DNA of 64,000 bases, from the NCBI RefSeq assembly GCF_003610375.1, contig NZ_RAPZ01000012.1, forward strand, positions 434,001-498,000, given 5' to 3'. This DNA is from Sphingomonas sp. PP-CC-1A-547. GTDB taxonomy: Bacteria > Pseudomonadota > Alphaproteobacteria > Sphingomonadales > Sphingomonadaceae. The notes beneath the pieces were generated by a model. The model saw nothing but the letters and a program-made list of their open reading frames with translations. It was not told where the DNA came from and searched no databases. A program made the position numbers and the translations under genes. Shown here piece after piece: positions 43,470 to 53,289 of this stretch (position 1 is its first letter; every line of letters begins with the position of its first letter).

Positions 43470-44632
43470 GATGACATACTGCCTGCGATGGCGCGGACGG
43501 CGCGCACGATGGGGACGGGGGGCTTGCCGGTCAGAACGCGCGCCTTGTCGGAAAGCGTCGAGCGTCCGGCGTAGAAACGGCCGATGAGCGATGGGGAGAG
43601 GCGGTAGAAGCGCTCGAGGATGCGGTAGCGTTCCTCCGGCTCGGCGGCGCGGAACAACATCGTGTCGAGCATCCGGTAGAACCCGCGCGACTTCCACGTC
43701 GCCCGCGCCATCGCATGCGTCGCATCGTGGAGTTTCGCGCCCGAAAAATCGCCGAGGCCCGCGAGCATAGAAGCGATCCGCACCGCGTCGGGCAGCGAGT
43801 ACCCCGTGGTCGGGTGGAACATCCCCGCGCGCATGCCGGCCTTGGCCACCCGAGCACCGCCCGACCGCCAATACGCCTCGAAATCGCCCCCCATCGCGAC
43901 CGGCAACACGCCCGACTCCTCGCGAACGACGCTCTCTACGTCCCAGCCGCGCCCGGCGACATACTCGTCGATCCGCGCGCCCAGCACCGGAATATCGAGA
44001 TCGGGCGTGTCGCTGTAATAGGTGTCCTCGACGAACATCCGCTTGGCCGAGAACGGCAAACAATAGACGAACCGATACCCGTCGATCTGCGGAATGGTCG
44101 CGTCCATCACCATCGGCCGCGGGCTTTCGTGCGGCACGCTCAACGCCAGTTCGCGCCCGAGAAACTTCTGCCAAGCGAGGTCAAGCAGCGACAGATCGCC
44201 CGCCCCCCGCGCGTCGATCACGCCGGTCGCCTCGATCCGGTCGCCATCGGCCAGCACCACCGCGGTCGCACTAGCCCCCGACACTTTCCGCCCGAGCATC
44301 AGCGCATGCGGCGGCAGTACGCGGCGAACCTCGCGGTCGAGCCGCGTGCTCTCGATCGAATAATAGGTCGCGTCGATCGTCCGTTCATGCGCCGGAAACC
44401 GCACGTCGTACCCCCGCCACGCATGCACCACGAGCGGCGCGACGATCCAGCGATTGCCTTGCGCCACGTCGCTGCCGAAGAACGACCAGAGATGATTGCC
44501 GCCGACGACTGGCGCAGCATCGATCAGGCGCACGTCGAGCGCCGGATGCTTTGCTTTCAGCGCCAGCGCGATCATTCCGCCGGCCAAACCCGCGCCAACG
44601 ATCGCAACGTCGCAGGAGATCGTCGATGCCAT
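43466..44632 (-). CDS. crtY: Lycopene beta-cyclase
   Basis: 388 residues. NAD/FAD-binding SCDVAIVGAGLAGGMIALALK, HLWSFFGSD, and DARGAGDLSLLD plus GYRFVYCLPFSAKRMFVEDTYYSD, features of the proteobacterial CrtY family. It closes both ends of lycopene to beta-carotene. The true start is ATG 44632; the frame is open further but runs into repeats. Carotenoid hydroxylase and ketolase genes are not in this window. Confidence 0.92.
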   Translation of the reverse strand: MASTISCDVAIVGAGLAGGMIALALKAKHPALDVRLIDAAPVVGGNHLWSFFGSDVAQGNRWIVAPLVVHAWRGYDVRFPAHERTIDATYYSIESTRLDREVRRVLPPHALMLGRKVSGASATAVVLADGDRIEATGVIDARGAGDLSLLDLAWQKFLGRELALSVPHESPRPMVMDATIPQIDGYRFVYCLPFSAKRMFVEDTYYSDTPDLDIPVLGARIDEYVAGRGWDVESVVREESGVLPVAMGGDFEAYWRSGGARVAKAGMRAGMFHPTTGYSLPDAVRIASMLAGLGDFSGAKLHDATHAMARATWKSRGFYRMLDTMLFRAAEPEERYRILERFYRLSPSLIGRFYAGRSTLSDKARVLTGKPPVPIVRAVRAIAGSMSS

Positions 44633-44735
44633 GCCTCCGACTAGCGCAAAGCGGGGGACACGAAAACAACCTTTCCGAACCAATCGCCCGCGAAGACAAC
44701 CTGCGTTGCCGGGGGTGGGGCAGGGCTCACGTCCA

Positions 44736-45072
44736 ATCCTCCCCCGCCAGGGGGAGGTGGCTGGCCCTAGCCAGACGGAGGGGGAGGAAAGGGAAACCTC
44801 CGTTCCGCATCCTCCCCCTCCGTCACCTTCGGCGACACCTCCCCCTGGCGGGGGAGGATCGAGCATCGCGACGCGCGAACCGTGCAAATCGTACGAAGAG
44901 GAAAAGCCCAACCTGCTCCCCTCCCTGGAAGGGAGGGGCTGGGGGTGGGTGGGCCTCAGCAAGTTCGAACGCTTGCGACTAAGGGGGGTAGGGGGACTGG
45001 CCTCCGCAAACCGGAACGTCAGTGGCTCAAGCGGGCCAACCCACCCCCAACCCCTCCCTTCCAGGGAGGGGA
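44736..45072. repeat. Two large palindromic repeats in the 492-bp crtY-GNAT gap
   Basis: 44736-44859 is copy 3 of the 125-bp element (ends ATCCTCCCCCGCC / GGCGGGGGAGGAT). 44916-45072 starts CTCCCCTCCCTGGAAGGGAG and ends CTCCCTTCCAGGGAGGGGAG, with GGGGGTGGGTGG / CCACCCCCAACC inner arms. It is a relative of the element inside leuS. The gap from 44633 to 45124 shows no gene. Confidence 0.88.
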
Positions 45073-45124
45073 GAGTGCGCGGCAACGGATATCCCTCTAT
45101 CCAAATCCGCCTTAGTCAGTACGA

Positions 45125-45652
45125 ATGCCCACATCCGCCCCCAAACTCACCACCGCTCGCCTCACCCTAACCGCCCACGCCGCCACCGACCTCGAAGACT
45201 GCGCCGCGATGTGGACCGACCCGCGCGTCTACACGATGATCGGCGGCCAGCCGCGCACCCGAGAGGACGTCTGGATCCGCCTCCTCCGCTCGATCGGCCA
45301 ATGGACGCTGTTCGGCTACGGCAGCTGGATCGCCAGAGAAACTGCCACAGGCAACCTCATCGGCGAACTCGGCCTGATCGAAGCCCGCAGAGCCATCGAC
45401 CCCTCGATCGACGCAACTCCAGAAACAGGCTGGACGCTGACCGGCGATGCGCAAGGAAAAGGCTACGCCTCCGAAGCGCTCGCGGCGATCCTCGCTTGGA
45501 CCGACGCGCGCATCCCCGCGACGACCTGCATCATAGACTCCGCCAACGCCCCCTCGATCCGTCTCGCGGAACGGCTAGGCTACCGCCTGCGCACCACGGG
45601 GACCTACCGAGACGCCCCGATCCTGATCCTCGACCGAGCCGCGGCGTCGTAG
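45125..45652 (+). CDS. GNAT-family N-acetyltransferase
   Basis: 175 residues. RimJ/RimL-type pattern: LTTARLTLTAHAATDLED, FGYGSWIARETATGNLIGELGLI, TGWTLTGDAQGKGYASEALAAILAW (acetyl-CoA-binding Q/R-x-x-G-x-A type loop) and IDSANAPSIRLAERLGYR. Probably acetylates an alpha- or side-chain amino group; the target is unknown. Confidence 0.85.
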   Translation: MPTSAPKLTTARLTLTAHAATDLEDCAAMWTDPRVYTMIGGQPRTREDVWIRLLRSIGQWTLFGYGSWIARETATGNLIGELGLIEARRAIDPSIDATPETGWTLTGDAQGKGYASEALAAILAWTDARIPATTCIIDSANAPSIRLAERLGYRLRTTGTYRDAPILILDRAAAS

Positions 45653-45661
45653 AGCCCAGCG

Positions 45662-45862
45662 CTATTTCTGCGCAGTAACCACCGGAGTCTGCACCGACGC
45701 GATCGGCATGGGATCGCCCGCCCGATCGTAGAACGCCATCAACACCAGCCCCAACGCCAATATACTCCCCGCGATCACATAGATCAGGCTCTTATGATCC
45801 CTGCCGGAATTGGCGCTGGTATTCGTGCCGGTATCCCCGCGCGCGGCGTTTTGATGTGCCAT
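45662..45862 (-). CDS. Small membrane protein, unknown
   Basis: 66 residues with one hydrophobic helix (SLIYVIAGSILALGLVLMAFY) preceded by a polar Ser/Thr/Gly-rich N-terminus and followed by a short periplasmic tail. No family recognised. Upstream sequence has a GGAGAGA ribosome binding site. Convergent with the GNAT gene. Confidence 0.6.
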   Translation of the reverse strand: MAHQNAARGDTGTNTSANSGRDHKSLIYVIAGSILALGLVLMAFYDRAGDPMPIASVQTPVVTAQK

Positions 45863-45979
45863 GCATCTCTCTCCGTATTGGCAGGTCGTCCTGCTCTGGA
45901 GAGGGAGGCTATCAGGTTTCGCCGCACTGCATAGAGGCTAATGCAAGCGCATCGGACGTGCGGAAATACACCGCCCGAC

Positions 45980-47941
45980 CTACGCCAATCCCGGCGCGAT
46001 CGGCCAGTAGGTCGCATACCGTTCATGTGCGACGCGGAAATACGGCACCATCCGCACCGGCTGCCGGTCCGCCGCGAGGATCGTGAACTCCAGCGGCTGG
46101 TCCCCCGCGCGCATCTTCTCCGCAATCGTATCGGGATCGCCCGCCAGCGTCGGCGGCGTGAACGGCGCGGCATTATATTCGCCATATTTGCGCTCGTTGA
46201 CGATGATGTCCGATCCCGGCGCCAGCCCCTCGCGCCCGAAGCTCCCCGCCATCACCAGCGGCCCATAGGTGAACGCGACGATATCCGGCGCCGCCGGCGA
46301 TCGCTCGACTCCGGCGCGCATATCCAGCCGCATCTCCACCGTATCGCCGTCGCGCCACCCCCGCGCCAATTCCAGATACCGCCCAGGACTGGTCGACCGC
46401 ACCGCCTCGACCCCGTTCACCAGCACCACCGCGGTCCGGCTCCACCCCGGATGGCGCAGCTTCAGCGTCAGCTCGGCCGGACGCTTCAACGTCCAGCGCA
46501 GCGTCGCCGCCGCGGTGTCGGGGAACGCCGTCACCTGCGTCAGCACCGCGTCCTTGTCCTTCCACCGCACCGCGGAGGGCACGAACAAATTCACGTACAG
46601 CGCGCGGTCATCATGGAAATAGATCGAGTCGCGGTATTTGACGTGGTTTTCCATCCCCGTGCCGGTGCAGCACCAGAACGAGTTCTCGGGCGTGTGATAC
46701 AGCTTCATGTAGCCCGGCCGCGCACCCTGGAAGTACGTCGCCATGCCGCTGTCCGGGTCCTGCGACGCGAGAATCCCGTTATACAGCGTCCGCTCGTAAT
46801 AATCGGCATAGCCCGCCTGCGGATCGTGCAGGAACAGCGCCCGCGTCAGCTTCAGCATGTTGTGCTGGCAACACGTCTCCGATCCCTTCGCCGACAGGAC
46901 ATGCTCGGCGAAATCGGCGACCGGAAAGAAATGCTCGTTGTCGCCGTGCCCGCCGGTCGCGAACGACCGCGTCAGCGCCACCGTCTTCCAGAAGAATTCG
47001 GACGCATCGCGGTACTCGGGCTTCCCCGTCACCTCCCACACCCGCTGGAAGCCGATGATCTTCGGCACCTGCGTATTGGCATGCAGCCCGTCGAGATGGT
47101 CGCGGCTCTTGGCCAGCGGCGCGAGGATCGCCTTGTGCGAGAACCGCTCCGCCATCGTCCGATACTCGGCGGTCCCGGTCATCGTGTAGAGATCGGCGAA
47201 CACCTCGTTCATGCCGCCATGCTCGGTATCCAGCATGGTCTCGAACTGCGCATCGCTCAGCGGCCGGCTCGCGACCACCGCCCAGTCGGCCAGCCGCAGC
47301 AGCACCGCGCGCGCCGTGTCGCTGTCCGCCAGCAATGTCGCATCGCGCAGGCCTGCATACACCTTGTGCAGCGTGTACCAGGGTACGCCGGTGATCGGAT
47401 CGCCGCGCAGATGCGCCGCCACCAGCGCCGGCCCGTCCGGGAACGCGCAGACAAGCCCGGTCCCCGACGCCGCCTGGCACGCTGCCAGTTCGCGCGCGAT
47501 GTGATCGATCCGCGCCTTGAACCGCCGGTCGCCGGTCGATCGATAGGCCAGCGCACACGCGGACAGATAATGTCCCAGCGTATGCCCGTGGCAGTTGATG
47601 TCCGCCCACAGCGGATCCGATTCCCAGCCGCCATAGACCGGTGCCTTCGGTGCCAGCCCGGCATTGACCCGGAAATTGTGGAGCATCCGGTCGGGTTGCA
47701 GCGCGAGCAGATACGCCTCGGTCTTGCGCTGCGCATGCAGGAACGGCCCCTCGCCAAGCGTGACGTCGGCCAAATCGAACGCCTGCAACTTTGCGGTCGG
47801 CACCGTCGCCGGCACCGCACTCTCCGGCACGAACGCAAACGCCTGAGGACCGATCGACAGGGAACCCACGGTCAGCGCCCCGGTCGCGACACCCGTCAGG
47901 AATTTCCGGCGGGATTGGCCCCCGCGGCACAGTTCGACCAT
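45980..47941 (-). CDS. GH127-type beta-L-arabinofuranosidase, Tat-exported
   Basis: 653 residues. Twin-arginine signal QSRRKFLTGVATGALTVG. The DUF1680/GH127 body contains GHTLGHYLSACALAYRSTGD, GMNEVFADLYTMTG, the zinc/cysteine motif SETCCQHNMLKLTRALF and FWCCTGTGMENHVKY with the catalytic cysteine pair. By family it removes beta-L-arabinofuranose units from plant-derived glycans. A strong AGAGGGTG ribosome binding site supports the ATG at 47941 over 47965. No other pentose-degradation gene lies nearby. Confidence 0.9.
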   Translation of the reverse strand: MVELCRGGQSRRKFLTGVATGALTVGSLSIGPQAFAFVPESAVPATVPTAKLQAFDLADVTLGEGPFLHAQRKTEAYLLALQPDRMLHNFRVNAGLAPKAPVYGGWESDPLWADINCHGHTLGHYLSACALAYRSTGDRRFKARIDHIARELAACQAASGTGLVCAFPDGPALVAAHLRGDPITGVPWYTLHKVYAGLRDATLLADSDTARAVLLRLADWAVVASRPLSDAQFETMLDTEHGGMNEVFADLYTMTGTAEYRTMAERFSHKAILAPLAKSRDHLDGLHANTQVPKIIGFQRVWEVTGKPEYRDASEFFWKTVALTRSFATGGHGDNEHFFPVADFAEHVLSAKGSETCCQHNMLKLTRALFLHDPQAGYADYYERTLYNGILASQDPDSGMATYFQGARPGYMKLYHTPENSFWCCTGTGMENHVKYRDSIYFHDDRALYVNLFVPSAVRWKDKDAVLTQVTAFPDTAAATLRWTLKRPAELTLKLRHPGWSRTAVVLVNGVEAVRSTSPGRYLELARGWRDGDTVEMRLDMRAGVERSPAAPDIVAFTYGPLVMAGSFGREGLAPGSDIIVNERKYGEYNAAPFTPPTLAGDPDTIAEKMRAGDQPLEFTILAADRQPVRMVPYFRVAHERYATYWPIAPGLA

Positions 47942-48406
47942 AACGACACCCTCTCGTGCTCTCATTATTTGTCTGAGTAGCAGGCGTGTCGTGCTGGCGA
48001 AAGAGGCTGGGGACGCTCACCGCCTTCACGGCACACAATGCGCGCCGGCGAACCGGGGCAAGACCATTGGCGACGTCTCGCGGCCCCTCTGGCCCCTGGT
48101 CGAGGCGACCCGATCGAGCCGATCACCGGCGCTGTGGTAATTCCGCTACGGGTGCGGTTGATTCCGATCAACATCGGCGCGCCGGGTCTGGTACTGACGA
48201 TCACGACGGTTATGGGGTAACCATCGCATGAGGTGGGGAGGTTTTCCCCCGGTTCATGTGGCGGGGCGCATGGGGCGGCTGGCTGATCACGGCGAGCCAT
48301 CATCGGCGACATCACGAACGACACGGGTGCAACTATGGCCTCTATTTCCGCTTTTGGGATCGGCTCTGCGGCACCGACAAGCAACGCGGCGATCTTGCCG
48401 GCGCGC
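47942..48406. other. Divergent intergenic region, 465 bp
   Basis: Region between the GH127 gene (minus) and the DUF2141 gene (plus). A short ORF-like stretch on the plus strand has an ATG at 48335 in frame with DUF2141, which would give 24 extra residues, but the signal peptide argues against it. Promoters for both genes probably lie here; I see no clear operator or RNA element. Confidence 0.4.
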
Positions 48407-48841
48407 ATGCGAAAGCGGCTGTTCGTCGTGGCGGCAGCAACGACGTGGGCGATGCTGTCGGCGGCGGCGCCCGTCACGCGGCTCGACGTCCAGGTCGACA
48501 ATCTCCGCTCGTCGAAGGGGATGATCCGGATCTGCCTCACCGCGGACCCCGATAATTTTCCGGCTTGCGTCGACGATGCCAAGGCACTGACGCGGACGCT
48601 GCCCGCCAGCATCCACGCCACCAGCTTTTCGGGCCTGCCGCAGCGAGGCTATGCGCTCGCGATCATCCATGACGAGAACAGCAATGCGAAGCTCGATACG
48701 ATCGCGGGCATCCCGCGCGAGGGCTATGGGTTCTCGCGCAATGCCGCCGTCCGCTTCGGCCCGCCGCGTTTCGATGCCGCCCGGTTCATGCTTGCCGGTG
48801 ATGCCGAAATGCAACAGGTAAAAATGCGTTACATCTTCTGA
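48407..48841 (+). CDS. DUF2141 family exported protein
   Basis: 144 residues. Signal peptide MRKRLFVVAAATTWAMLSAAA, then the DUF2141 domain: LDVQVDNLRSSKGMIRICLTAD, GLPQRGYALAIIHDENSNAKLDTIAGIPREGYGFS. Function unknown; often found near carotenoid or outer-membrane genes. ATG 48407 begins the signal peptide; an in-frame ATG at 48335 would bury it. Confidence 0.82.
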   Translation: MRKRLFVVAAATTWAMLSAAAPVTRLDVQVDNLRSSKGMIRICLTADPDNFPACVDDAKALTRTLPASIHATSFSGLPQRGYALAIIHDENSNAKLDTIAGIPREGYGFSRNAAVRFGPPRFDAARFMLAGDAEMQQVKMRYIF

Positions 48842-48910
48842 CCGATCGCAGCGGACCGAAAACGGTTTTACCGCGTTGCGACGTGGAACCTTTTTCTCCG
48901 GAGCATTTCC

Positions 48911-49774
48911 TTGCGCGCATTCACCCTTCTCATGTCTGCCGCAATCGCGGTGCTGGCAACCGCCACCCCGGCGCTCGCCCAGACCGATCCGAACCCGTCG
49001 CCAACGATCACCGACCCTCGCGACAACAACCGTATCACCATAGCGGTCGGTGCGGTGTCGATGCCCGATTACGAGGGTGCGGACAGCAATTCCTTCACCC
49101 CCGCCGGCGCCATCGTCGGCACGGTGCGCGGGCATGACTTCTTCCTCCGCGGCACGCAGCTCTATTTCAACCTGATCCCGAACACGGGCGAAGTCGGCAT
49201 CAACTACGAAGTCGGCGTCATCGGCGGCATCCGCCGCGATCGCACCGGCGACATCGACAACCGCCAGGTCCGCGCACTAGGCAAGATCGATACCGCGTAT
49301 GAGCTGGGCGGCTATGTCGGCATCGGCAAGACCGGCGTCATCACCAGCGACTACGACACGATCACCGCGCGCGTCGCGTATGTCCACGACGTCTCGGGCA
49401 CCTATGACAGCTACGTCATCACCCCGCAGGTGAACTACACCACGCCGCTGTCGGTTCGTACGCTCGTCTCGCTCGGCGTGTCGGCGGATTATGCCGGCAA
49501 GGGCTTCGGCCGCACCTACGCGGCCGTGACGCCGATCGGCTCGCTGAACAGCGGCCTGCGTACCTACGACATCAACGACAGTGGCTTCCGTCGCGCGAAC
49601 GCCTCGCTGTTCGTCGTGCAGAGCCTCTCGGGCGATCTGCGCCACGGCTTCGGCGTCGGCGCGGGCGTCCTCTACGGTCGCATGCTCGGCAAGTATAAGA
49701 ACACGCCGATCGTCGCCGACGTCGGCGATGCGGACCAGTGGCTCTACGCCCTCGGCCTGACCTACACGTTCTAA
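48911..49774 (+). CDS. MipA/OmpV-family outer-membrane protein
   Basis: 287 residues with a signal peptide (LMSAAIAVLATATPALAQ) and a beta-barrel ending LYALGLTYTF. The start of the mature part, NRITIAVGAVSMPDYEGADSN, and VGTVRGHDFFLRGTQLYFNL are MipA/OmpV traits (peptidoglycan-synthase scaffold or porin-like). TTG 48911 is used as start: CCGGAG lies about 8 bases before it. The ATG at 48932 would still leave most of the signal. Confidence 0.82.
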   Translation: MRAFTLLMSAAIAVLATATPALAQTDPNPSPTITDPRDNNRITIAVGAVSMPDYEGADSNSFTPAGAIVGTVRGHDFFLRGTQLYFNLIPNTGEVGINYEVGVIGGIRRDRTGDIDNRQVRALGKIDTAYELGGYVGIGKTGVITSDYDTITARVAYVHDVSGTYDSYVITPQVNYTTPLSVRTLVSLGVSADYAGKGFGRTYAAVTPIGSLNSGLRTYDINDSGFRRANASLFVVQSLSGDLRHGFGVGAGVLYGRMLGKYKNTPIVADVGDADQWLYALGLTYTF

Positions 49775-49783
49775 GCTATCGAT

Positions 49784-49816
49784 TTCGGCGGATCCGGCTC
49801 GGCCCGATCCGCCGAA
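49784..49816. terminator. Hairpin after MipA/OmpV gene
   Basis: TTCGGCGGATC (49784-49794) pairs perfectly with GATCCGCCGAA (49806-49816) around an 11-base loop. No T-run follows, so termination may be partial. The rest of the gap to 50163 contains only a small hairpin at 49830-49850 and no gene. Confidence 0.6.
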
Positions 49817-50163
49817 CGCGTTACCTCTGCTCCCTTTACCGTAGGGAGAGAGAAGGGGCCTGCCGGGCGTTTTCCGGAGGACCAGGGAAAGGTGAAGCCG
49901 GCATCCAGCCGCCACCAAAACCCCAATCATCGCAAGCAGGTAAGCCTCTCTGCCGGGTCGTGAAATTTATTTCATCGCACCCCCTTGAAGCGTGCATCCA
50001 TTCTTCATCCGCGTACGTTCCTCGCCACGGACGGCTTTTTTTATGTCCGTAATTGAGCGCGTTACGAGCGGGATTCGAGCAATCGGCCTGATCGGGGCAT
50101 GCCCCGTTGCGCGACTGCCGCAGAGCATTTCGACGTCCGCAACAGCAAGGGGAGGACCCTGAT

Positions 50164-51156
50164 ATGACCGAGAGCGTGCACCTGATCGAAGCCCTCGATG
50201 CGCGAGTGGAACGCCGCAGCGAGCGACGTGAATTCTTCAAGACCGCGCTGGGCGCCGCTGCGATGACCGCAGCCGGTGCGACCGCGCTGTCCTTCTCCAC
50301 GTCGGCGTCGGCACAGACCATCACCGATGCGGACGTCCTGAACTTCGCACTCAACCTCGAATATCTCGAGGCGCAGTTCTATTCCTACGCCGCCTACGGC
50401 ACCGGCCTCGACAACAGCCTGCTTAGCGGTACCAGCACGCAGGGTGCGGTTCGTGGCGGTCGTCAGGTCAACTTCAGCGATCCGATCGTGCGCCAGTACG
50501 CGCGTGAGATCGCGCAGGACGAGATCGCCCACGTCAAGTTCCTCCGCACCGCACTCGGCTCCGCCGCCGTCGCACAGCCGGTGATCGACGTCAGCGTCTC
50601 GCCGACCAGCGCGTTCTCGCTCGCGGCACAGGCTGCCGGCCTCGTCCCCGCCGGCACCGCGTTCGATCCGTACGCTTCGGACGAAGCGTTCCTGCTCGGT
50701 GCGTTCATCTTCGAAGACGTCGGCGTGACCGCATACAAGGGCGCTGCCCCGCTGCTCACCAGCAAGGCCTATCTCGAAGCCGCTGCCGGCCTGCTCGCGG
50801 TCGAGGCGTATCACGCCGCGATCGTCCGCACGACGCTGTACGGCAAGGGCATCGCGACCCCGTCGCTGCGCCAGTCGGCGGACGCGATCTCGAACGCCCG
50901 CGACAGCCTCGACGGTACGACCGATCTCGATCAGGGCATCTCGCCCATCTCGCAGACGCCGATCAACCTGAGCACGACGCAGGCCGCGGTCACCGCGTCG
51001 AACATCGTTCCGCTCGATGCGAACGGCGTCGCCTTCAGCCGCTCGGCCAGCCAGGTGCTCAACATTGTGTACCTCAACAAGGGTGCGGCGTCGGCAGGCG
51101 GGTTCTACCCGAACGGCATGAACGGCAACATCAAGACGAGCATCGCGGCAAGCTGA
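50164..51156 (+). CDS. Ferritin-like domain protein, Tat-type (paralogue 1)
   Basis: 330 residues. The N-terminus has a twin-arginine pattern ([20 protein letters not shown]). The four-helix ferritin-like core has the metal-ligand pattern [14 protein letters not shown], then [27 protein letters not shown] and [17 protein letters not shown]. The C-terminal third ([25 protein letters not shown]) is extra. The family (Ferritin_2 / DUF4439 type) occurs in stress-linked exported proteins; the iron role is inferred. AGGGGAGGA ribosome binding site. A close paralogue follows. Confidence 0.85.
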   Translation: MTESVHLIEALDARVERRSERREFFKTALGAAAMTAAGATALSFSTSASAQTITDADVLNFALNLEYLEAQFYSYAAYGTGLDNSLLSGTSTQGAVRGGRQVNFSDPIVRQYAREIAQDEIAHVKFLRTALGSAAVAQPVIDVSVSPTSAFSLAAQAAGLVPAGTAFDPYASDEAFLLGAFIFEDVGVTAYKGAAPLLTSKAYLEAAAGLLAVEAYHAAIVRTTLYGKGIATPSLRQSADAISNARDSLDGTTDLDQGISPISQTPINLSTTQAAVTASNIVPLDANGVAFSRSASQVLNIVYLNKGAASAGGFYPNGMNGNIKTSIAAS

Positions 51157-51205
51157 TCGGTCGTCCGATCACCCGCTCTTCTTCGATATTCAGGGGATTA
51201 ACCCA

Positions 51206-52228
51206 ATGACCGATCTCAATACCAAGCTGGAAATATTCGACGCGATCGCCAGCCGTCGCAACGAACGTCGTAACTTCCTGCGCTTCGCCGGCGGTTCCGC
51301 ACTCGCCATCGGCGGCGCTACGCTGCTCTCGGCATGCGGCAGCGACGATTCCGATCTCGCACCGACCCCGACTCCGGGACCGGCGCCGGTTGCGGCACTC
51401 AACGACGCCGACGTGCTCAACGTCGCACTGAACCTCGAATATCTCGAAGCGCAGTTCTACGCGTTCGCGGCATTCGGTGTCGGCCTCAACGCCAACATGC
51501 TGACCGGCATCGGTACGCAGGGTGCCGTCACCGGCGGTGCACAGGTGCCGTTCCAGGACACCGTCGTCCGTGAATACGCGCGCGAAATCGCGATCGACGA
51601 AGTCGCACACGTCGCCTTCCTGCGCTCGGCGCTCGGCAGCGCCGCCGTCGCCCAGCCTGCGATCGACATCTCGGTCGGCACGGCAGCCGCTCCGGGTGCG
51701 TTCACCGCGGCCGCACGTGCGGCTGGCGTCATCGGTGCGACGGGTGTGTTCAACCCCTATGCCGACGACAACAGCTTCCTGCTCGGCGCGTATATCTTCG
51801 AAGACGTCGGTGTGTCGGCCTACAAGGGCGCAGCACCGCTGATCGCCAACAAGACCTATCTCGAGGCGGCCGCCGGCATCCTCGCGGCAGAGGCGTATCA
51901 CGCAGGCCTGATCCGCACGATCCTGTATCGCAAGGGTCTGCAGACTCCGAACCCGATCCCGTCGCTCATCACTGCCGCGAACCAGATCAGCGACGCGCGC
52001 GACAGCCTCGACGGCTCGAGCGATATCGATCAGGGCATCACCGGTACCGATGCGACGATCTCGAACATCGTGCCCACCGACGCCAACGGCCTCGCCTACA
52101 GCCGCTCGGTCGCGCAGGTGCACAACATCGTCTACCTGACCAACACCGCAAAGATCGGCGGGGGCTTCTTCCCCAACGGCACGAACAACCGTCTCGATTC
52201 GCTGCGTACCAGCGGCGCGAACGCGTGA
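51206..52228 (+). CDS. Ferritin-like lipoprotein, Tat-type (paralogue 2)
   Basis: 340 residues, clearly homologous to the preceding gene: [76 protein letters not shown]. The N-terminus ERRNFLRFAGGSALAIGGAT...LLSAC combines a Tat motif with a lipobox, so this copy is probably membrane-anchored. GGGG at the start spacing supports the ATG. The two genes lie 49 bp apart, so they form one operon by tandem duplication. Confidence 0.85.
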   Translation: MTDLNTKLEIFDAIASRRNERRNFLRFAGGSALAIGGATLLSACGSDDSDLAPTPTPGPAPVAALNDADVLNVALNLEYLEAQFYAFAAFGVGLNANMLTGIGTQGAVTGGAQVPFQDTVVREYAREIAIDEVAHVAFLRSALGSAAVAQPAIDISVGTAAAPGAFTAAARAAGVIGATGVFNPYADDNSFLLGAYIFEDVGVSAYKGAAPLIANKTYLEAAAGILAAEAYHAGLIRTILYRKGLQTPNPIPSLITAANQISDARDSLDGSSDIDQGITGTDATISNIVPTDANGLAYSRSVAQVHNIVYLTNTAKIGGGFFPNGTNNRLDSLRTSGANA

Positions 52229-52304
52229 TCGCGACGATCGTCTGAAACATAAACCTGGGGTCGCGGCGCATGGGAGCACCGCGACCCTTGTTTGGGGAAC
52301 GACC

Positions 52305-53177
52305 ATGAAAAACCTAACGAAGCTCACCATGCTCGCCGGTCTCGCCGCCGCGGGCATTTTTGCCGTTCCGGCCGCCGCGCAGGACATGACCACCGACAGC
52401 AATCCGTTCTCGGGCGTCTACATCGGCGCGGCCGGCGGCTATGACGTCCAGCCCAATGACGTCGGCTCGTCGATCCTGTTCGATCGCAACAACGACGGCA
52501 ATTTCAGCGACAGCGTCAACACCATCACCGGCGCCAACGCCTTCTCGCCGGGCTTCTGCAACGGCTCCGCCCGCACCGCGGTGCCAGCCTATGGTTGCCG
52601 CAACGACGATGACGGCTGGTCGTATTACGGCCGCGCAGGCTTCGACGTGCAGCGCGGTGCGTTCGTGGTCGGCATCGTCGGCGAATTCGGCAAGTCCGAG
52701 ATCACCGACAGCGTCGCCGCCTTCTCGACCACGCCCGCCAGCTACACGATGGCGCGCAAGCTGAAGTGGGAAGGCTCGGCCCGCCTCCGCGCCGGTCTCG
52801 CCGCGCGCAACACGCTGTTCTACGCCACTGGCGGCGCCGGCTATGCCAAGATCGACAACCTGTTCTTCACCACCAACACTGCCAACGCGTTCGCAGCCAC
52901 CGGTTCGGACAAGAAGTGGGGCTATGTCGGTGGCGGCGGCATCGAGCAGAAGCTGACCAAGAACATCTCGATCGGCATGGAATACACCTACCACCAGTAC
53001 AAGGACGACGACGCCCGCGTCCTCGTCACGGCTGGCAGCGCGATCACCGGCAGCCCGGTCCTGCTCGCGAACAACCCGTTCGTCCTCGCCCCCAACACCG
53101 CCGGCACCACCTTCCGCCGCAGCGACGAGAACTTCCGCTGGCACTCGCTGCGCGGCACGGTGAACTTCCGGTTTTAA
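52305..53177 (+). CDS. Outer-membrane beta-barrel protein (OmpA/porin-like)
   Basis: 290 residues. Signal peptide MLAGLAAAGIFAVPAAAQD, then GVYIGAAGGYDVQPNDVG, WSYYGRAGFDVQRGAFVVGIVGEFG, LRAGLAARNTLFYATGGAGYAKIDN and a terminal SLRGTVNFRF. The pattern is an 8-strand-type Omp25/31-like barrel of alphaproteobacteria. The length is larger than usual because of loops. It ends with a terminal phenylalanine. A strong terminator at 53290-53327 follows. Confidence 0.85.
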   Translation: MKNLTKLTMLAGLAAAGIFAVPAAAQDMTTDSNPFSGVYIGAAGGYDVQPNDVGSSILFDRNNDGNFSDSVNTITGANAFSPGFCNGSARTAVPAYGCRNDDDGWSYYGRAGFDVQRGAFVVGIVGEFGKSEITDSVAAFSTTPASYTMARKLKWEGSARLRAGLAARNTLFYATGGAGYAKIDNLFFTTNTANAFAATGSDKKWGYVGGGGIEQKLTKNISIGMEYTYHQYKDDDARVLVTAGSAITGSPVLLANNPFVLAPNTAGTTFRRSDENFRWHSLRGTVNFRF

Positions 53178-53289
53178 GCGCAGGGCGGCTTGCGCCGACC
53201 AGGCGCAAGACTCGCCCAAGCCCGGCCAGCGCAGCAAAGCTCGCCACAAGGCGTAGCTTTGCTGCGACTGACGGCGCGCGGAGTCAGAT

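Noticed and set aside
41991..44174. A longer phytoene-desaturase reading frame
   Set aside because: The part above 43469 is out of the crtY frame and lacks family similarity; the MKTAIVIGAG start with crtY overlap is clear.
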